From Draconibacterium sp. (GTDB lineage: Bacteria > Bacteroidota > Bacteroidia > Bacteroidales > Prolixibacteraceae), in NCBI GenBank assembly GCA_030595485.1, contig JAUVDE010000091.1, positions 1 to 9,796 on the forward strand: a stretch of 9,796 nt of DNA, read 5' to 3'. The notes below the pieces were generated by a model that saw nothing but the letters and a program-made list of their open reading frames with translations, had not been told where the DNA came from and did not search any database. A program made the translations under genes and the position numbers. Position 1 is the first letter of the stretch. The number at the start of each line of letters is the position of its first letter. Below are positions 1 to 6,335 of this stretch, piece after piece.

Positions 1-63
1 GCACTCTCTTATCAAAGAATTCTAAAAATTAGATAAACAAAACAGACGTTTATTATAATAGCC

Positions 64-99
64 AAAATGGCTCCTCAGTTTTGAGGAGCCATTTTTTTT
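64..99 (+). terminator. strong Rho-independent terminator of an upstream gene
   Basis: A perfect 14-bp stem pairs 64-77 with 82-95 around a GTTT loop. The stem core is GGCTCCTCA against TGAGGAGCC, and an unbroken run of T follows to position 99. The T-run lies on the right, so it ends transcription arriving from the left on the + strand. The gene it serves is outside the window or ends in its first 60 bases. Confidence 0.92.
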
Positions 100-116
100 A
101 GGTGTTCATCATTTTA

Positions 117-175
117 CCACTAAGACACAAAGAACACAAAGGATTTTGTATTATGGTGCAAATGTTTCTTTGGCT
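117..175. repeat. degenerate copy of a palindromic dispersed repeat (family A)
   Basis: The arm at 117-141 starts CCACTAAGACACAAAG and matches the left arm of the intact element at 1730-1754 in 23 of 25 positions. The shared central string TTTTGTATTATG follows. The right arm is eroded: only TTTCTTTGG and a few following bases resemble the right arm of the other copy. This is therefore a decayed copy of the same element; its right boundary is uncertain. Confidence 0.65.
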
Positions 176-290
176 CTGCCGGGCGAATAAAGATTAATGA
201 TGTAAGGAAAAAGAAAAAGATTTAGAATTTCATTCTCTACACGATTTCTAAACTGAGGCAATTCCATCTTTTACACCGTTGTTAATTGTT

Positions 291-329
291 TTTCTGAAAA
301 TCGTTAACCTACAATCGTTAATCGATATT
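291..329. repeat. dispersed repeat family B, copy 1
   Basis: This copy aligns to 8019-8058 over about 40 bases with two single-base indels and two or three substitutions. Both copies begin TTTCTG, contain two tandem ATCGTTAA units about 14 nt apart, and end CGTTAATCGATATT. Both lie in intergenic DNA, 7.7 kb apart. The function is unknown; a REP/MITE-like dispersed element is an inference. Confidence 0.65.
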
Positions 330-563
330 CATTATTGTTTTTTATGCTGAATTGGATGCCATCCTTTTTTACAAGTGGTTAGTGTCAAGTCAAGCATACT
401 CTTTCACGCCAAGTCTTGTCCTTTTTGCTTTTCACTCCTCAAAAAAATATTCATAGAACGCTGCTATACTCACATTTATTTGATCTGTTAAAATTCAAAA
501 ATTACTTCGACTTACCCGAAATATTATACCTGACTTAACACTGGTGGTGCTCGATTACTTTTA

Positions 564-571
564 TATTTTTG
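564..571 (+). promoter_or_regulatory. possible Bacteroidota -7 promoter element of dinB
   Basis: TATTTTTG is an exact match to the TAnnTTTG -7 consensus of Bacteroidota primary sigma factors. No convincing TTG -33 element lies 19-21 bp upstream. If the element is real, transcription starts around 576-580, which would leave the TTG at 569 outside the transcript and point to GTG at 587 as the start codon. Confidence 0.4.
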
Positions 572-586
572 TGGAAAAGAAGAACT

Positions 587-1666
587 GTGGCTGAAAGTAT
601 TCGGAAAATAATACATGTTGACATGGATGCGTTTTTTGCATCGGTGGAACAATTGGATAATCCCGAGTTGCGGGGAAAGCCTGTGGCTGTTGGAGGAACC
701 AGTGAGCGCGGAGTTGTTGCTGCAGCCAGTTACGAAGCCCGGAAGTTTGGTGTGCGTTCAGCCATGTCGTCGATAGTAGCCAAACGAAAATGCCCCAATC
801 TGATTTTTGTAAAACATCGTTTCGAGCGTTACAAAGAAATATCGAATCAGATTCGGAGTATATTTTTGGAGTATACCGATTTGGTAGAGCCACTTTCGTT
901 AGATGAGGCTTATTTGGATGTTACTTATGCTAAAAAAGGTTTACCATCGGCAACATTAATAGCCCGTGAAATTAAACAACGCATTTTTGAAATTACCGGA
1001 TTAACAGCATCTGCCGGCGTTTCGTACAATAAGTTTTTGGCTAAAGTGGCTTCGGATATTAACAAACCCAATGGTGTTTTTGTGGTGAAACCTGACATGG
1101 CGCAAGATTTTATAGAGAAACTGGAAGTGCGAAAGTTTTTTGGGATTGGTAAAGTTACGGCTGAAAAACTCAATAATATAGGTGTTTGGTATGGCAGCGA
1201 TTTAAAACAAATCGACCGATTGGAACTTACCCGGCTGTTTGGAAAAGCAGGAAACTATTATTACAACATTTGCCGGGGAATTGATGAACGTGAGGTACAA
1301 CCTTCACGAGAACGGAAATCGGTGGGAGGTGAGAATACTTTTTTAACAGACTTGTATCGTACTGAAGACTTCGAAAAGGAAATGTTGCAAATTGCTGATA
1401 AAGTTTGGGAGCGGGCTGTGCGTTCGAAAGTGAAGGCAAAAACGCTCACCCTGAAATTTAAATATTCCGATTTTGAGCAGCACACCCGAAGTAAAACCCT
1501 TACTACTTATTATACCAGCAAAGAGCTTTTTGTTGGAGAAAGTAAAAAGCTAATGAAAATTGATGGAGGCTTTACAAAGGGAATCCGTTTGCTGGGTTTA
1601 ACGCTTTCTAATTTTATTGATGAGAACAAAGAAAAAAAAGCGGTCCAGTTGATTCTTGATTTTTAG
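587..1666 (+). CDS. dinB: DNA polymerase IV (Y-family translesion polymerase)
   Basis: This is an error-prone Y-family polymerase that copies past DNA lesions. From the GTG start the product has 359 residues, close to the 351 of E. coli Pol IV. HVDMDAFFASVE at residues 10-21 carries the first metal-binding Asp (D12) and the likely steric-gate Phe (F17). SLDEAYLDV carries the catalytic Asp-Glu pair (D106, E107). The thumb and little-finger regions follow. The C-terminus ends QLILDF, a sliding-clamp binding motif of the type seen at the end of E. coli Pol IV. The start is ambiguous: TTG at 569 is also in frame, but GTG 587 gives only a four-residue extension over the E. coli N-terminus, is preceded by the purine-rich AAAAGAAGAA, and lies downstream of a possible -7 box. 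The gene stands alone, flanked by repeat-rich DNA. Regulation by DNA damage cannot be read from the sequence. Confidence 0.96.
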   Translation: MAESIRKIIHVDMDAFFASVEQLDNPELRGKPVAVGGTSERGVVAAASYEARKFGVRSAMSSIVAKRKCPNLIFVKHRFERYKEISNQIRSIFLEYTDLVEPLSLDEAYLDVTYAKKGLPSATLIAREIKQRIFEITGLTASAGVSYNKFLAKVASDINKPNGVFVVKPDMAQDFIEKLEVRKFFGIGKVTAEKLNNIGVWYGSDLKQIDRLELTRLFGKAGNYYYNICRGIDEREVQPSRERKSVGGENTFLTDLYRTEDFEKEMLQIADKVWERAVRSKVKAKTLTLKFKYSDFEQHTRSKTLTTYYTSKELFVGESKKLMKIDGGFTKGIRLLGLTLSNFIDENKEKKAVQLILDF

Positions 1667-1729
1667 TTATTGCTGTTCGTAGCTTTAGAAAAGGCTCAAT
1701 TCGTTGGGAACAATATAATTCTTAGATTA

Positions 1730-1802
1730 CCACAAAGACACGAAGAACACAAAGGGGTTTTGTATTATGTCATATTTCTTTGTGATCTTCGTGCCTTAGT
1801 GG
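1730..1802. repeat. palindromic dispersed repeat (family A), intact copy
   Basis: Two 25-bp arms pair as an inverted repeat: 1730-1754 starts CCACAAAGACACGAAG, and 1778-1802 ends TTCGTGCCTTAGTGG. They match at 22 of 25 positions across a 23-nt spacer that includes TTTTGTATTATG. The transcript could fold into a long hairpin on either strand. The same left arm and spacer recur at 117. I recall similar strings scattered through Bacteroidota genomes, but I cannot confirm that here. There is no T-run, so it is not a standard terminator. Confidence 0.8.
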
Positions 1803-1881
1803 ATTCATTCTCAATACATTGTTGTTGCCTGATTCTACCCTGATAATTGCGTAAATTCTACCAATGGCAGATTTTATTTTA

Positions 1882-1966
1882 GACCCTGAAACGAGTTCAG
1901 AGAGACGTCTTGATTTAGTTTGTGGAAACCTTGTATCGGCGTCATGCTGAACTTGTTTCAGCATCT
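1882..1966. repeat. inverted-repeat element (family C), REP-like
   Basis: The arm around CTGAAACGAGTTCAG (1886-1900) is the approximate reverse complement of GCTGAACTTGTTTCAGC (1946-1962), and both arms end in a GACG/CGTC boundary (1904-1907 and 1940-1943). Each arm is also a small palindrome: CTGAA/TTCAG on the left, and TGCTGAA/TTCAGCA on the right. Nested palindromes of this kind are typical of REP/BIME-like elements. It is intergenic and probably non-coding. Confidence 0.65.
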
Positions 1967-2002
1967 CAGTCATTTCCTCATTATCGCCAAATATTTGGGT
2001 GG

Positions 2003-2075
2003 ATACTCGGAATGACAATCTCCCTGCAGCCCTACCAAGCTTAATTCATTGTTATTCTGAATGTAATGAAAGATT
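2003..2075. repeat. fragments resembling a common dispersed repeat (family D)
   Basis: TACTCGGAATGACAA (2003-2017) and GTTATTCTGAATGTAATG (2051-2068) resemble, in opposite orientation, the GTCATTCTGAATG-type strings I recall as frequent intergenic repeats in bacterial genomes. The match is from memory and the copies are degenerate, so this is a weak call. Their position directly after the family C element suggests nested or successive insertions. Confidence 0.35.
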
Positions 2076-2259
2076 TTTTTTAATGTTCATTCCTTATTTA
2101 AATATTAGTGATTCTTAGTTTTCGAAAAAATACAAATTCTATTTTCTAAACTGGAATAATTCAACAATCTCACGTATCTTTCAGCAAAATAAAAGCATTA
2201 GATATTGGGTGGGAACAAAACTTCGTACTTCTGTCTTTGTGCTTCCAACTTGCTTAAAC

Positions 2260-3180
2260 ATGAAACGCATAAAACGCTTTTTTGGAATTTTGATTCTTCT
2301 GGCCATTATAACTTATGTTTTGGGGCCTAAACCACCTAAGCCAAATTTGAATAAAGACTTGCCATCTATTTCGGCAAGCATCGGGAATATGGAGAGTTAT
2401 ATCGAAAAGAAGGAAGCTATGTTTTCCATAAAACCCGATAATGAATCACGGATTTTCTGGGCGGACTCATTAAAAAAAGAACGAAGCAATTATTGTGTAT
2501 TGTATTTGCATGGATTTTCGGCTTCGTGGTACGAGGGCTACCCAGCGCATGTGAATTTTGCCAAACACTTTGGATGTAATCTGTATATTCCGCGTTTGCA
2601 CGATCACGGTTTAGTTGGCGAGGATGCTTTGCTAAATATGACACCTGATGAACTTTGGGCTTCGGCAAAAGAAGCTTTAATGGTTGCTCGTAGTTTGGGG
2701 AAAAAGGTGATAATTATGGGAACCTCAACCGGAGGAACTTTGGCGCTTAAGTTGGCTGCAGATTTTCCTGAATATGTGGGTGGTTTGGTGTTGTATTCGC
2801 CAAATATCCGAATTAATGAGAAGTATGCTTTTCTGCTTTCAAAACCATGGGGCCTGCAAATTGGACGTAAGTCAACGGGAAGCAAGTATCGGATTACCGA
2901 TGAAAATTTAGAATCGAAAGGCTGCCAGTATTGGAATTGCAAATACCGAATGGAAGCAGTGGTTTATTTGCAACAGTTGGTTGAAGCTAGCATGAATAAA
3001 GAAACGTTTAAACAAGTTACAGCACCCGTTTTTCTTGGGTATTATTACAAAGATGCGAAAAATCAGGATCAATATGTAAAAGTTGATGCAATGCTGAAAA
3101 TGTACGACCAACTTGGTTCACGCGAGAATCAGAAAGTTAAAAAAGTATTTCCAGAAGCGGGAGAACATGTAATTGCCTGA
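2260..3180 (+). CDS. membrane-anchored alpha/beta hydrolase, probably truncated by an in-frame stop
   Basis: This is a serine hydrolase of the alpha/beta fold, resembling lysophospholipases and carboxylesterases; the substrate is unknown. From ATG 2260 it has 306 residues. A basic N-terminus and a hydrophobic stretch at residues 7-21 suggest a signal anchor. LYLHGF at 81-86 is the oxyanion-hole strand. GTSTGG at 154-159 is the nucleophile elbow with Ser156. The likely acid is Asp265 in YYYKDAKN, and His303 in GEHVIA completes the triad. The frame then meets TGA only three residues later, so the C-terminal helix usual in this fold is missing. The same frame stays open to 3267 and supplies such a helix. 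An in-frame GTG at 2209 would add 17 residues before the hydrophobic segment; ATG 2260 gives a normal anchor and is preferred. The gene could be a recent nonsense mutant, a sequencing error, a readthrough gene, or a tolerated truncation. Confidence 0.85.
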   Translation: MKRIKRFFGILILLAIITYVLGPKPPKPNLNKDLPSISASIGNMESYIEKKEAMFSIKPDNESRIFWADSLKKERSNYCVLYLHGFSASWYEGYPAHVNFAKHFGCNLYIPRLHDHGLVGEDALLNMTPDELWASAKEALMVARSLGKKVIIMGTSTGGTLALKLAADFPEYVGGLVLYSPNIRINEKYAFLLSKPWGLQIGRKSTGSKYRITDENLESKGCQYWNCKYRMEAVVYLQQLVEASMNKETFKQVTAPVFLGYYYKDAKNQDQYVKVDAMLKMYDQLGSRENQKVKKVFPEAGEHVIA

Positions 3181-3267
3181 GAACTTACCTCGGGTAGTTT
3201 AGATGAGGTAATTGCAGAGACTGTTGAATTTGGTGAGAAAGTACTAAAAATGAAGTCTGTTAACTAG
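3181..3267 (+). other. in-frame continuation of the hydrolase after the UGA
   Basis: Directly after the TGA at 3178-3180 the same frame runs open for 28 codons to a TAG at 3265-3267. It begins ELTSGSLDEV and ends EKVLKMKSVN. The sequence is helix-prone and amphipathic, and it sits where alpha/beta hydrolases carry their last helix, just after the catalytic His. I infer that an ancestral gene read through, most likely with Ser (TCA to TGA is one base change), giving about 335 residues. An open run of 28 codons is not rare by chance; the position and composition carry the argument. Confidence 0.7.
3185..3211 (+). other. perfect 7-bp stem-loop just after the hydrolase UGA
   Basis: TTACCTC (3185-3191) pairs exactly with GAGGTAA (3205-3211) around a 13-nt loop. 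The stem begins 4 nt after the UGA. There is no T-tail, so it is not an intrinsic terminator. A stem this close to a stop codon could in principle stimulate readthrough. It could also be chance, and the loop does not look like a canonical bacterial SECIS. Confidence 0.4.
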
Positions 3268-3314
3268 GTTCGAATCTCAAATAGTTGATAATGAGTTGCC
3301 TTCTTTTAGATAAA

Positions 3315-4097
3315 TTATGTCGATTCTTTTTTAGACCTTATAAAAAAATGGCTCAAAAAATTGGCGTCTTCTTCACCATGAAAATTATAGAAGTCTTCTA
3401 AAAATAAGTTGAACTCTTTTCTTCCAAGTTGTGCATTTTCTTTCGCGAACTGTGTAAGGTCTTCAATTTCAATAGTAACTCTTCGGCGGGGTAAAAAGAA
3501 AATAAGGTTAACAAGAATGTAAAATATTCCTTTTAGCAAGTGAATGAGAAAATTAGGTGATTTTCCGGTTCTGGCTTTCGACCACATACTTCCCCATAAT
3601 CCTGTTGTCCGCACACCAATAATTGTTACATTATCAGGCACTTTGCTTACGATTTTTTGAGCCGATTTTTTATTGAAAATTTTCTCATAACCCTGACCAG
3701 CCAATTGACCACTGGGATAGAGGATGATGTTTTTATCGCGTCTGAATCCTTTTAATACCGCTCGTGATATGTCGTTAAGAACGTTAATGTTACGGCTGCC
3801 ACCATCGAGATCACTGACTCTGACGGCTCCCAATCCTGAAAAAAATGATTTTATTACTGGAATGTCGTAAAAGGCAGAGGAGATAACCGGAATTGCATTT
3901 GAGGACTTATAGATATGGCTCAATAATATAATAGGATCTACTAATGCCGGATGATTTGGTAAGATAAGAACGGGGGTAGCATTCTGTAATAGTTCAGCGC
4001 CTTTAAGCGTGACTTTGTAGCGTAAGGAAAGTATAGCCTTTACTGTTGCAGCCAGCATCGAAAGTAGAAATATAAGGACAGGGTTCTGTTTTTTCAT
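3315..4097 (-). CDS. PlsC/Aas-like lysophospholipid acyltransferase
   Basis: A 260-residue membrane-associated acyltransferase of the glycerolipid LPLAT family, expected to move an acyl chain onto a lysophospholipid or related acceptor. Residues 6-24 form a hydrophobic N-terminal segment. NHPALVDP at 48-55 contains the catalytic HX4D motif (H49, D54). Motif III reads YPSGQLAG at 127-134 in place of the usual FPEGTRS, so the conserved Glu is replaced by Ser. GVRTTGLWGS at 161-170 corresponds to the segment after motif III in the acyltransferase domain of E. coli Aas. A second hydrophobic stretch precedes the basic FLPRRR near residue 205. In many relatives this domain is fused to an AMP-binding acyl-ACP synthetase; here it ends without one. 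The start is supported by AAGGA 5 nt upstream of ATG. It follows the MFS gene by 73 bp, probably in the same operon. The exact acceptor is unknown. Confidence 0.85.
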   Translation of the reverse strand: MKKQNPVLIFLLSMLAATVKAILSLRYKVTLKGAELLQNATPVLILPNHPALVDPIILLSHIYKSSNAIPVISSAFYDIPVIKSFFSGLGAVRVSDLDGGSRNINVLNDISRAVLKGFRRDKNIILYPSGQLAGQGYEKIFNKKSAQKIVSKVPDNVTIIGVRTTGLWGSMWSKARTGKSPNFLIHLLKGIFYILVNLIFFLPRRRVTIEIEDLTQFAKENAQLGRKEFNLFLEDFYNFHGEEDANFLSHFFIRSKKEST

Positions 4098-4170
4098 TGA
4101 TTCCTTGAATGTTTGTTACCTATGTTCAATAAGACTTTGGAAGAGATAGGATAAGCTCTAAAGTTTGTTT

Positions 4171-5472
4171 CTATTCATTATAATCCAGATTCTTTTTAAG
4201 CTTGGCAAATTGAAGAATAATAAATCCTCCGATGAAGAATATAGCCATAAATACCATGCTATTTCTCATGCTCCCTGTAATTTGGTCTATAAATCCGTAT
4301 GAAAAGGTGCCAATTACAATGGCCAATTTTTCGGTAATATCATAGAAACTGAAAAAAGAAGCAGTGTCTTTTGTTTCCGGCGGAATGAGTTTTGAATAGG
4401 TGGATCTGGAAATCGATTGTATTCCACCCATTACAAATCCGAGCATAGCCGCTAATCCGTAAAATGAGACTTTCTCTTTTAGAAAATAACCACTTATACA
4501 GATGAAAATCCAAACAATTAAGGTTGTACTAATGGCAAACCCATTTCCTTTTAATTTAGAAAGAAAAGCAAAAAAGTAAGCCCCTGCAATAGCTACTATT
4601 TGTAGAATCAGCACCACAAAAATTATTTCATCGGTGCTTAAGTTAACTTCCTTTTCTGCAAATAAGGGTGCCAATAACATAACGGTTTGCACACCCATGC
4701 TGAATATGAAAAAAGAAGAAAGAAAACGTTTCATTACTTTTTTATGGCTTACCACCCGATATACTTTTTTCAACTCTTTTATACCATTACTTAAAATAGC
4801 AAGGGTGAATTTTTTGCCGGTAGAGCTGTCTTTTAAATAGTAAAATGCAATTTGAGCAAAACCTATCCACCATGCGCCAACCAAAAGAAATCCAAATCGG
4901 GTAGCCGAACCGCCATTTTCGAAACCAAAAGAATCGAATTTTAGAAAAAGAGCCAGATTAACAATAAGTAAGATAACGCTTCCGATATATCCCATTGCAA
5001 ATCCCCTTGCGCTTACTCTATCCATTTTGTCTTTCGAGGCTACTTCAGGCAAAAAACCATTGTAAAATACGAGAGAACCGGCATAACCTATACTTGCCAG
5101 TACCGAACAAGTGATACCATATTCAATATTTTCACCTGTGAAAAAATATAGTCCGATACAAGAAAGGGAACCTAAATAGGTGAAAAACTGCATAAAACGT
5201 TTTTTCATTCCGCTATAGTCGGCAATACCCGAAAGAATGGGTGCAAGAAATACGATTACTAAAAATGAGAAAGCTATAGCGTAGGAGTAAAGTACAGAGT
5301 TTTTAATTGCTAGTCCTAAAAATTGAACTATTTCGCCACCAAAGGCTTCTCGTGAAGCACTTAAGTAATAAATTGGAAAAATTGCTGTGGTTACAATCAG
5401 ATTGTAAACGGAATTCGACCAATCGAAAGAGGCCCAGGCATTAATGAGGCGTTTGTCGTTCTTTCTCAGCAT
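4171..5472 (-). CDS. MFS transporter, UMF1 (Atg22-like) family
   Basis: A 433-residue polytopic inner-membrane protein with about 12 hydrophobic segments. The N-terminal INAWASFDWSNSVYN matches the WxxYDWANS-type signature of the UMF1/Atg22 branch of the major facilitator superfamily. The later ISRSTYSKLIPPETKD followed by ASFFSFYDITEK is the characteristic second-half loop of that family. The substrate of bacterial UMF1 proteins is not established; yeast Atg22 has been linked to amino-acid efflux from the vacuole. The gene lies 95 bp after pgl and 73 bp before the acyltransferase gene, all in one direction, so co-transcription is likely. The link with the acyltransferase suggests, but does not show, a lipid-related substrate. 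The start ATG 5472 places the signature about 10 residues in, as usual. There is no clear Shine-Dalgarno sequence. Confidence 0.9.
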   Translation of the reverse strand: MLRKNDKRLINAWASFDWSNSVYNLIVTTAIFPIYYLSASREAFGGEIVQFLGLAIKNSVLYSYAIAFSFLVIVFLAPILSGIADYSGMKKRFMQFFTYLGSLSCIGLYFFTGENIEYGITCSVLASIGYAGSLVFYNGFLPEVASKDKMDRVSARGFAMGYIGSVILLIVNLALFLKFDSFGFENGGSATRFGFLLVGAWWIGFAQIAFYYLKDSSTGKKFTLAILSNGIKELKKVYRVVSHKKVMKRFLSSFFIFSMGVQTVMLLAPLFAEKEVNLSTDEIIFVVLILQIVAIAGAYFFAFLSKLKGNGFAISTTLIVWIFICISGYFLKEKVSFYGLAAMLGFVMGGIQSISRSTYSKLIPPETKDTASFFSFYDITEKLAIVIGTFSYGFIDQITGSMRNSMVFMAIFFIGGFIILQFAKLKKNLDYNE

Positions 5473-5567
5473 ATAGGAATTATTTGTTATTCAATTTTTT
5501 CGTTGATATGAGAAGGTTTTGTTTATGCGCGATTCTGACTAATCAGTATCAGTAGTATTTCCTATTT

Positions 5568-6299
5568 TTACGAGATTTGCGCTGCCGCTTCAACATCTAA
5601 AAACCAAATAAGTTCACCATTTGTAGGCGAAATGTAATAGGCCGGAAGCAATTTGGCAGCTTCGTTATCATTCATAATCTCTGAAACCCGCAGTGCTTTG
5701 TTCTCACCGGTAACCAGAAAAAATATTTGATTGGCATTGTTTAATACATTCCCTGTAATTGTAATTCGTTTTTGCCCGGAAATAGGATGCTGAGCCACCG
5801 CACAACTTTGTTCGTGTTCGAATAATTCCAGTTGGTCGGGGAAAATAGAGGCCGTATGCCCATCGTCACCAAGTCCGAGTATAATCATATCAAAAACAGG
5901 ATCGTCGCCACGAGAGTTTAAGGTTTTTTCCATCTCTTTTGAATAGCGAAGTGCTTCTTCTTCAGGATTAGCTTCTCCTTTTATCCGGTGTATGTTTTTT
6001 TCGGGAATAGTAATTTTTGAGAGTAAATATTCAACAGTCATTTTATAATTACTCTGCTCATCATCGGGGCTTACGCAACGTTCGTCGCCCCACCAAAAAT
6101 GAATGCGTTCCCAAGGGATTCGCTCTGCATATTTATTGCTCAGTTTCTTGAAAAAGGCTTTGGGTGTATTTCCGCCAGAAAGTGCAATGTCGAACACTTC
6201 CTGATTGGAGTTCAGAATAAGCTTTATTATTTCTTTTGCAATAGCATTATAAACATTCTTGGGTTTAGTAAATATCCTTACTTCGGTATAAGTTTCCAT
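5568..6299 (-). CDS. pgl: 6-phosphogluconolactonase
   Basis: This cytosolic enzyme hydrolyses 6-phosphogluconolactone to 6-phosphogluconate, the second step of the oxidative pentose phosphate pathway. The 243-residue product has the DevB/SOL-type layout. SGGNTPKAFF at 41-50 is the phosphate-binding loop. HFWWGDERCVSPDDEQSN at 67-84 carries the conserved WGDER segment. LGLGDDGHTASIFP at 141-154 is the family signature with the conserved DGH. The length is normal and no key residue is missing. It begins 36 bp after the zwf stop, so the two genes form an operon and the lactone made by Zwf is handled by its partner enzyme. The ATG at 6299 is well placed before the first helix. Confidence 0.96.
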   Translation of the reverse strand: METYTEVRIFTKPKNVYNAIAKEIIKLILNSNQEVFDIALSGGNTPKAFFKKLSNKYAERIPWERIHFWWGDERCVSPDDEQSNYKMTVEYLLSKITIPEKNIHRIKGEANPEEEALRYSKEMEKTLNSRGDDPVFDMIILGLGDDGHTASIFPDQLELFEHEQSCAVAQHPISGQKRITITGNVLNNANQIFFLVTGENKALRVSEIMNDNEAAKLLPAYYISPTNGELIWFLDVEAAAQIS

Positions 6300-6335
6300 C
6301 TTGCTACTTTGTTGAGTGTGTGTACAATATAAAAT

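Larger units (their letters stand above)
1..586. other. gene-free region upstream of dinB
   Basis: I see no credible gene in this stretch. The first 60 bases may hold the last codons of an upstream + strand gene, for example a frame reading LSYQRILKIR then stop at 34-36, but that is too short to assign. The strong terminator at 64-99 implies that a gene ends at or just before the left edge. The rest holds two degenerate dispersed repeats (117-175 and 291-329) and the presumed dinB promoter. Positions 335-540 show no motif I can name. A minus-strand reading frame across 561-893 is the antisense shadow of dinB. Confidence 0.6.
1667..2259. other. gene-free, repeat-rich region between dinB and hydrolase gene
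   Basis: This stretch of about 590 bp holds no credible gene. It contains an imperfect palindrome (1730-1802), a second inverted-repeat element (1882-1966) and fragments resembling a third common type (about 2003-2018 and 2051-2075). The minus-strand frame at 1770-2018 reads through these repeats and is an artefact. No clean T-tailed terminator was found after dinB. The last 150 bases presumably carry the hydrolase promoter, but I found no exact TAnnTTTG match there. Confidence 0.7.

Noticed and set aside
1..586. tRNA, small RNA or CRISPR in the left intergenic region
   Set aside because: No cloverleaf, no regularly spaced direct repeats, and no structured element beyond the terminator and the two dispersed repeats.
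561..893. 110-codon minus-strand frame opposite the dinB start
   Set aside because: It is antisense to conserved Pol IV residues, with no recognisable protein features.
1670..1700. terminator directly after dinB
   Set aside because: AGCTTT and AAGGCT pair only imperfectly and no T-run follows.
1770..2018. 82-codon minus-strand open frame after dinB
   Set aside because: It reads straight through the family A, C and D repeats; the peptide EMLKQVQHDA is simply the translated inverted repeat. It has no domain and no start context.
2209..2259. GTG at 2209 as start of the hydrolase
   Set aside because: It would put 17 non-hydrophobic residues before a normal basic-plus-hydrophobic signal anchor that begins right after ATG 2260.
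3178..3211. UGA as a selenocysteine codon in the hydrolase
   Set aside because: The stem-loop does not match the bacterial SECIS layout (small apical loop at fixed distance), and no redox role is expected next to the catalytic His of a serine hydrolase. Kept only as a general readthrough question.
3268..3314. terminator between the convergent hydrolase and acyltransferase genes
   Set aside because: Only a weak AACTA/TAGTT pairing around 3263-3288 is visible, with no T-tail.
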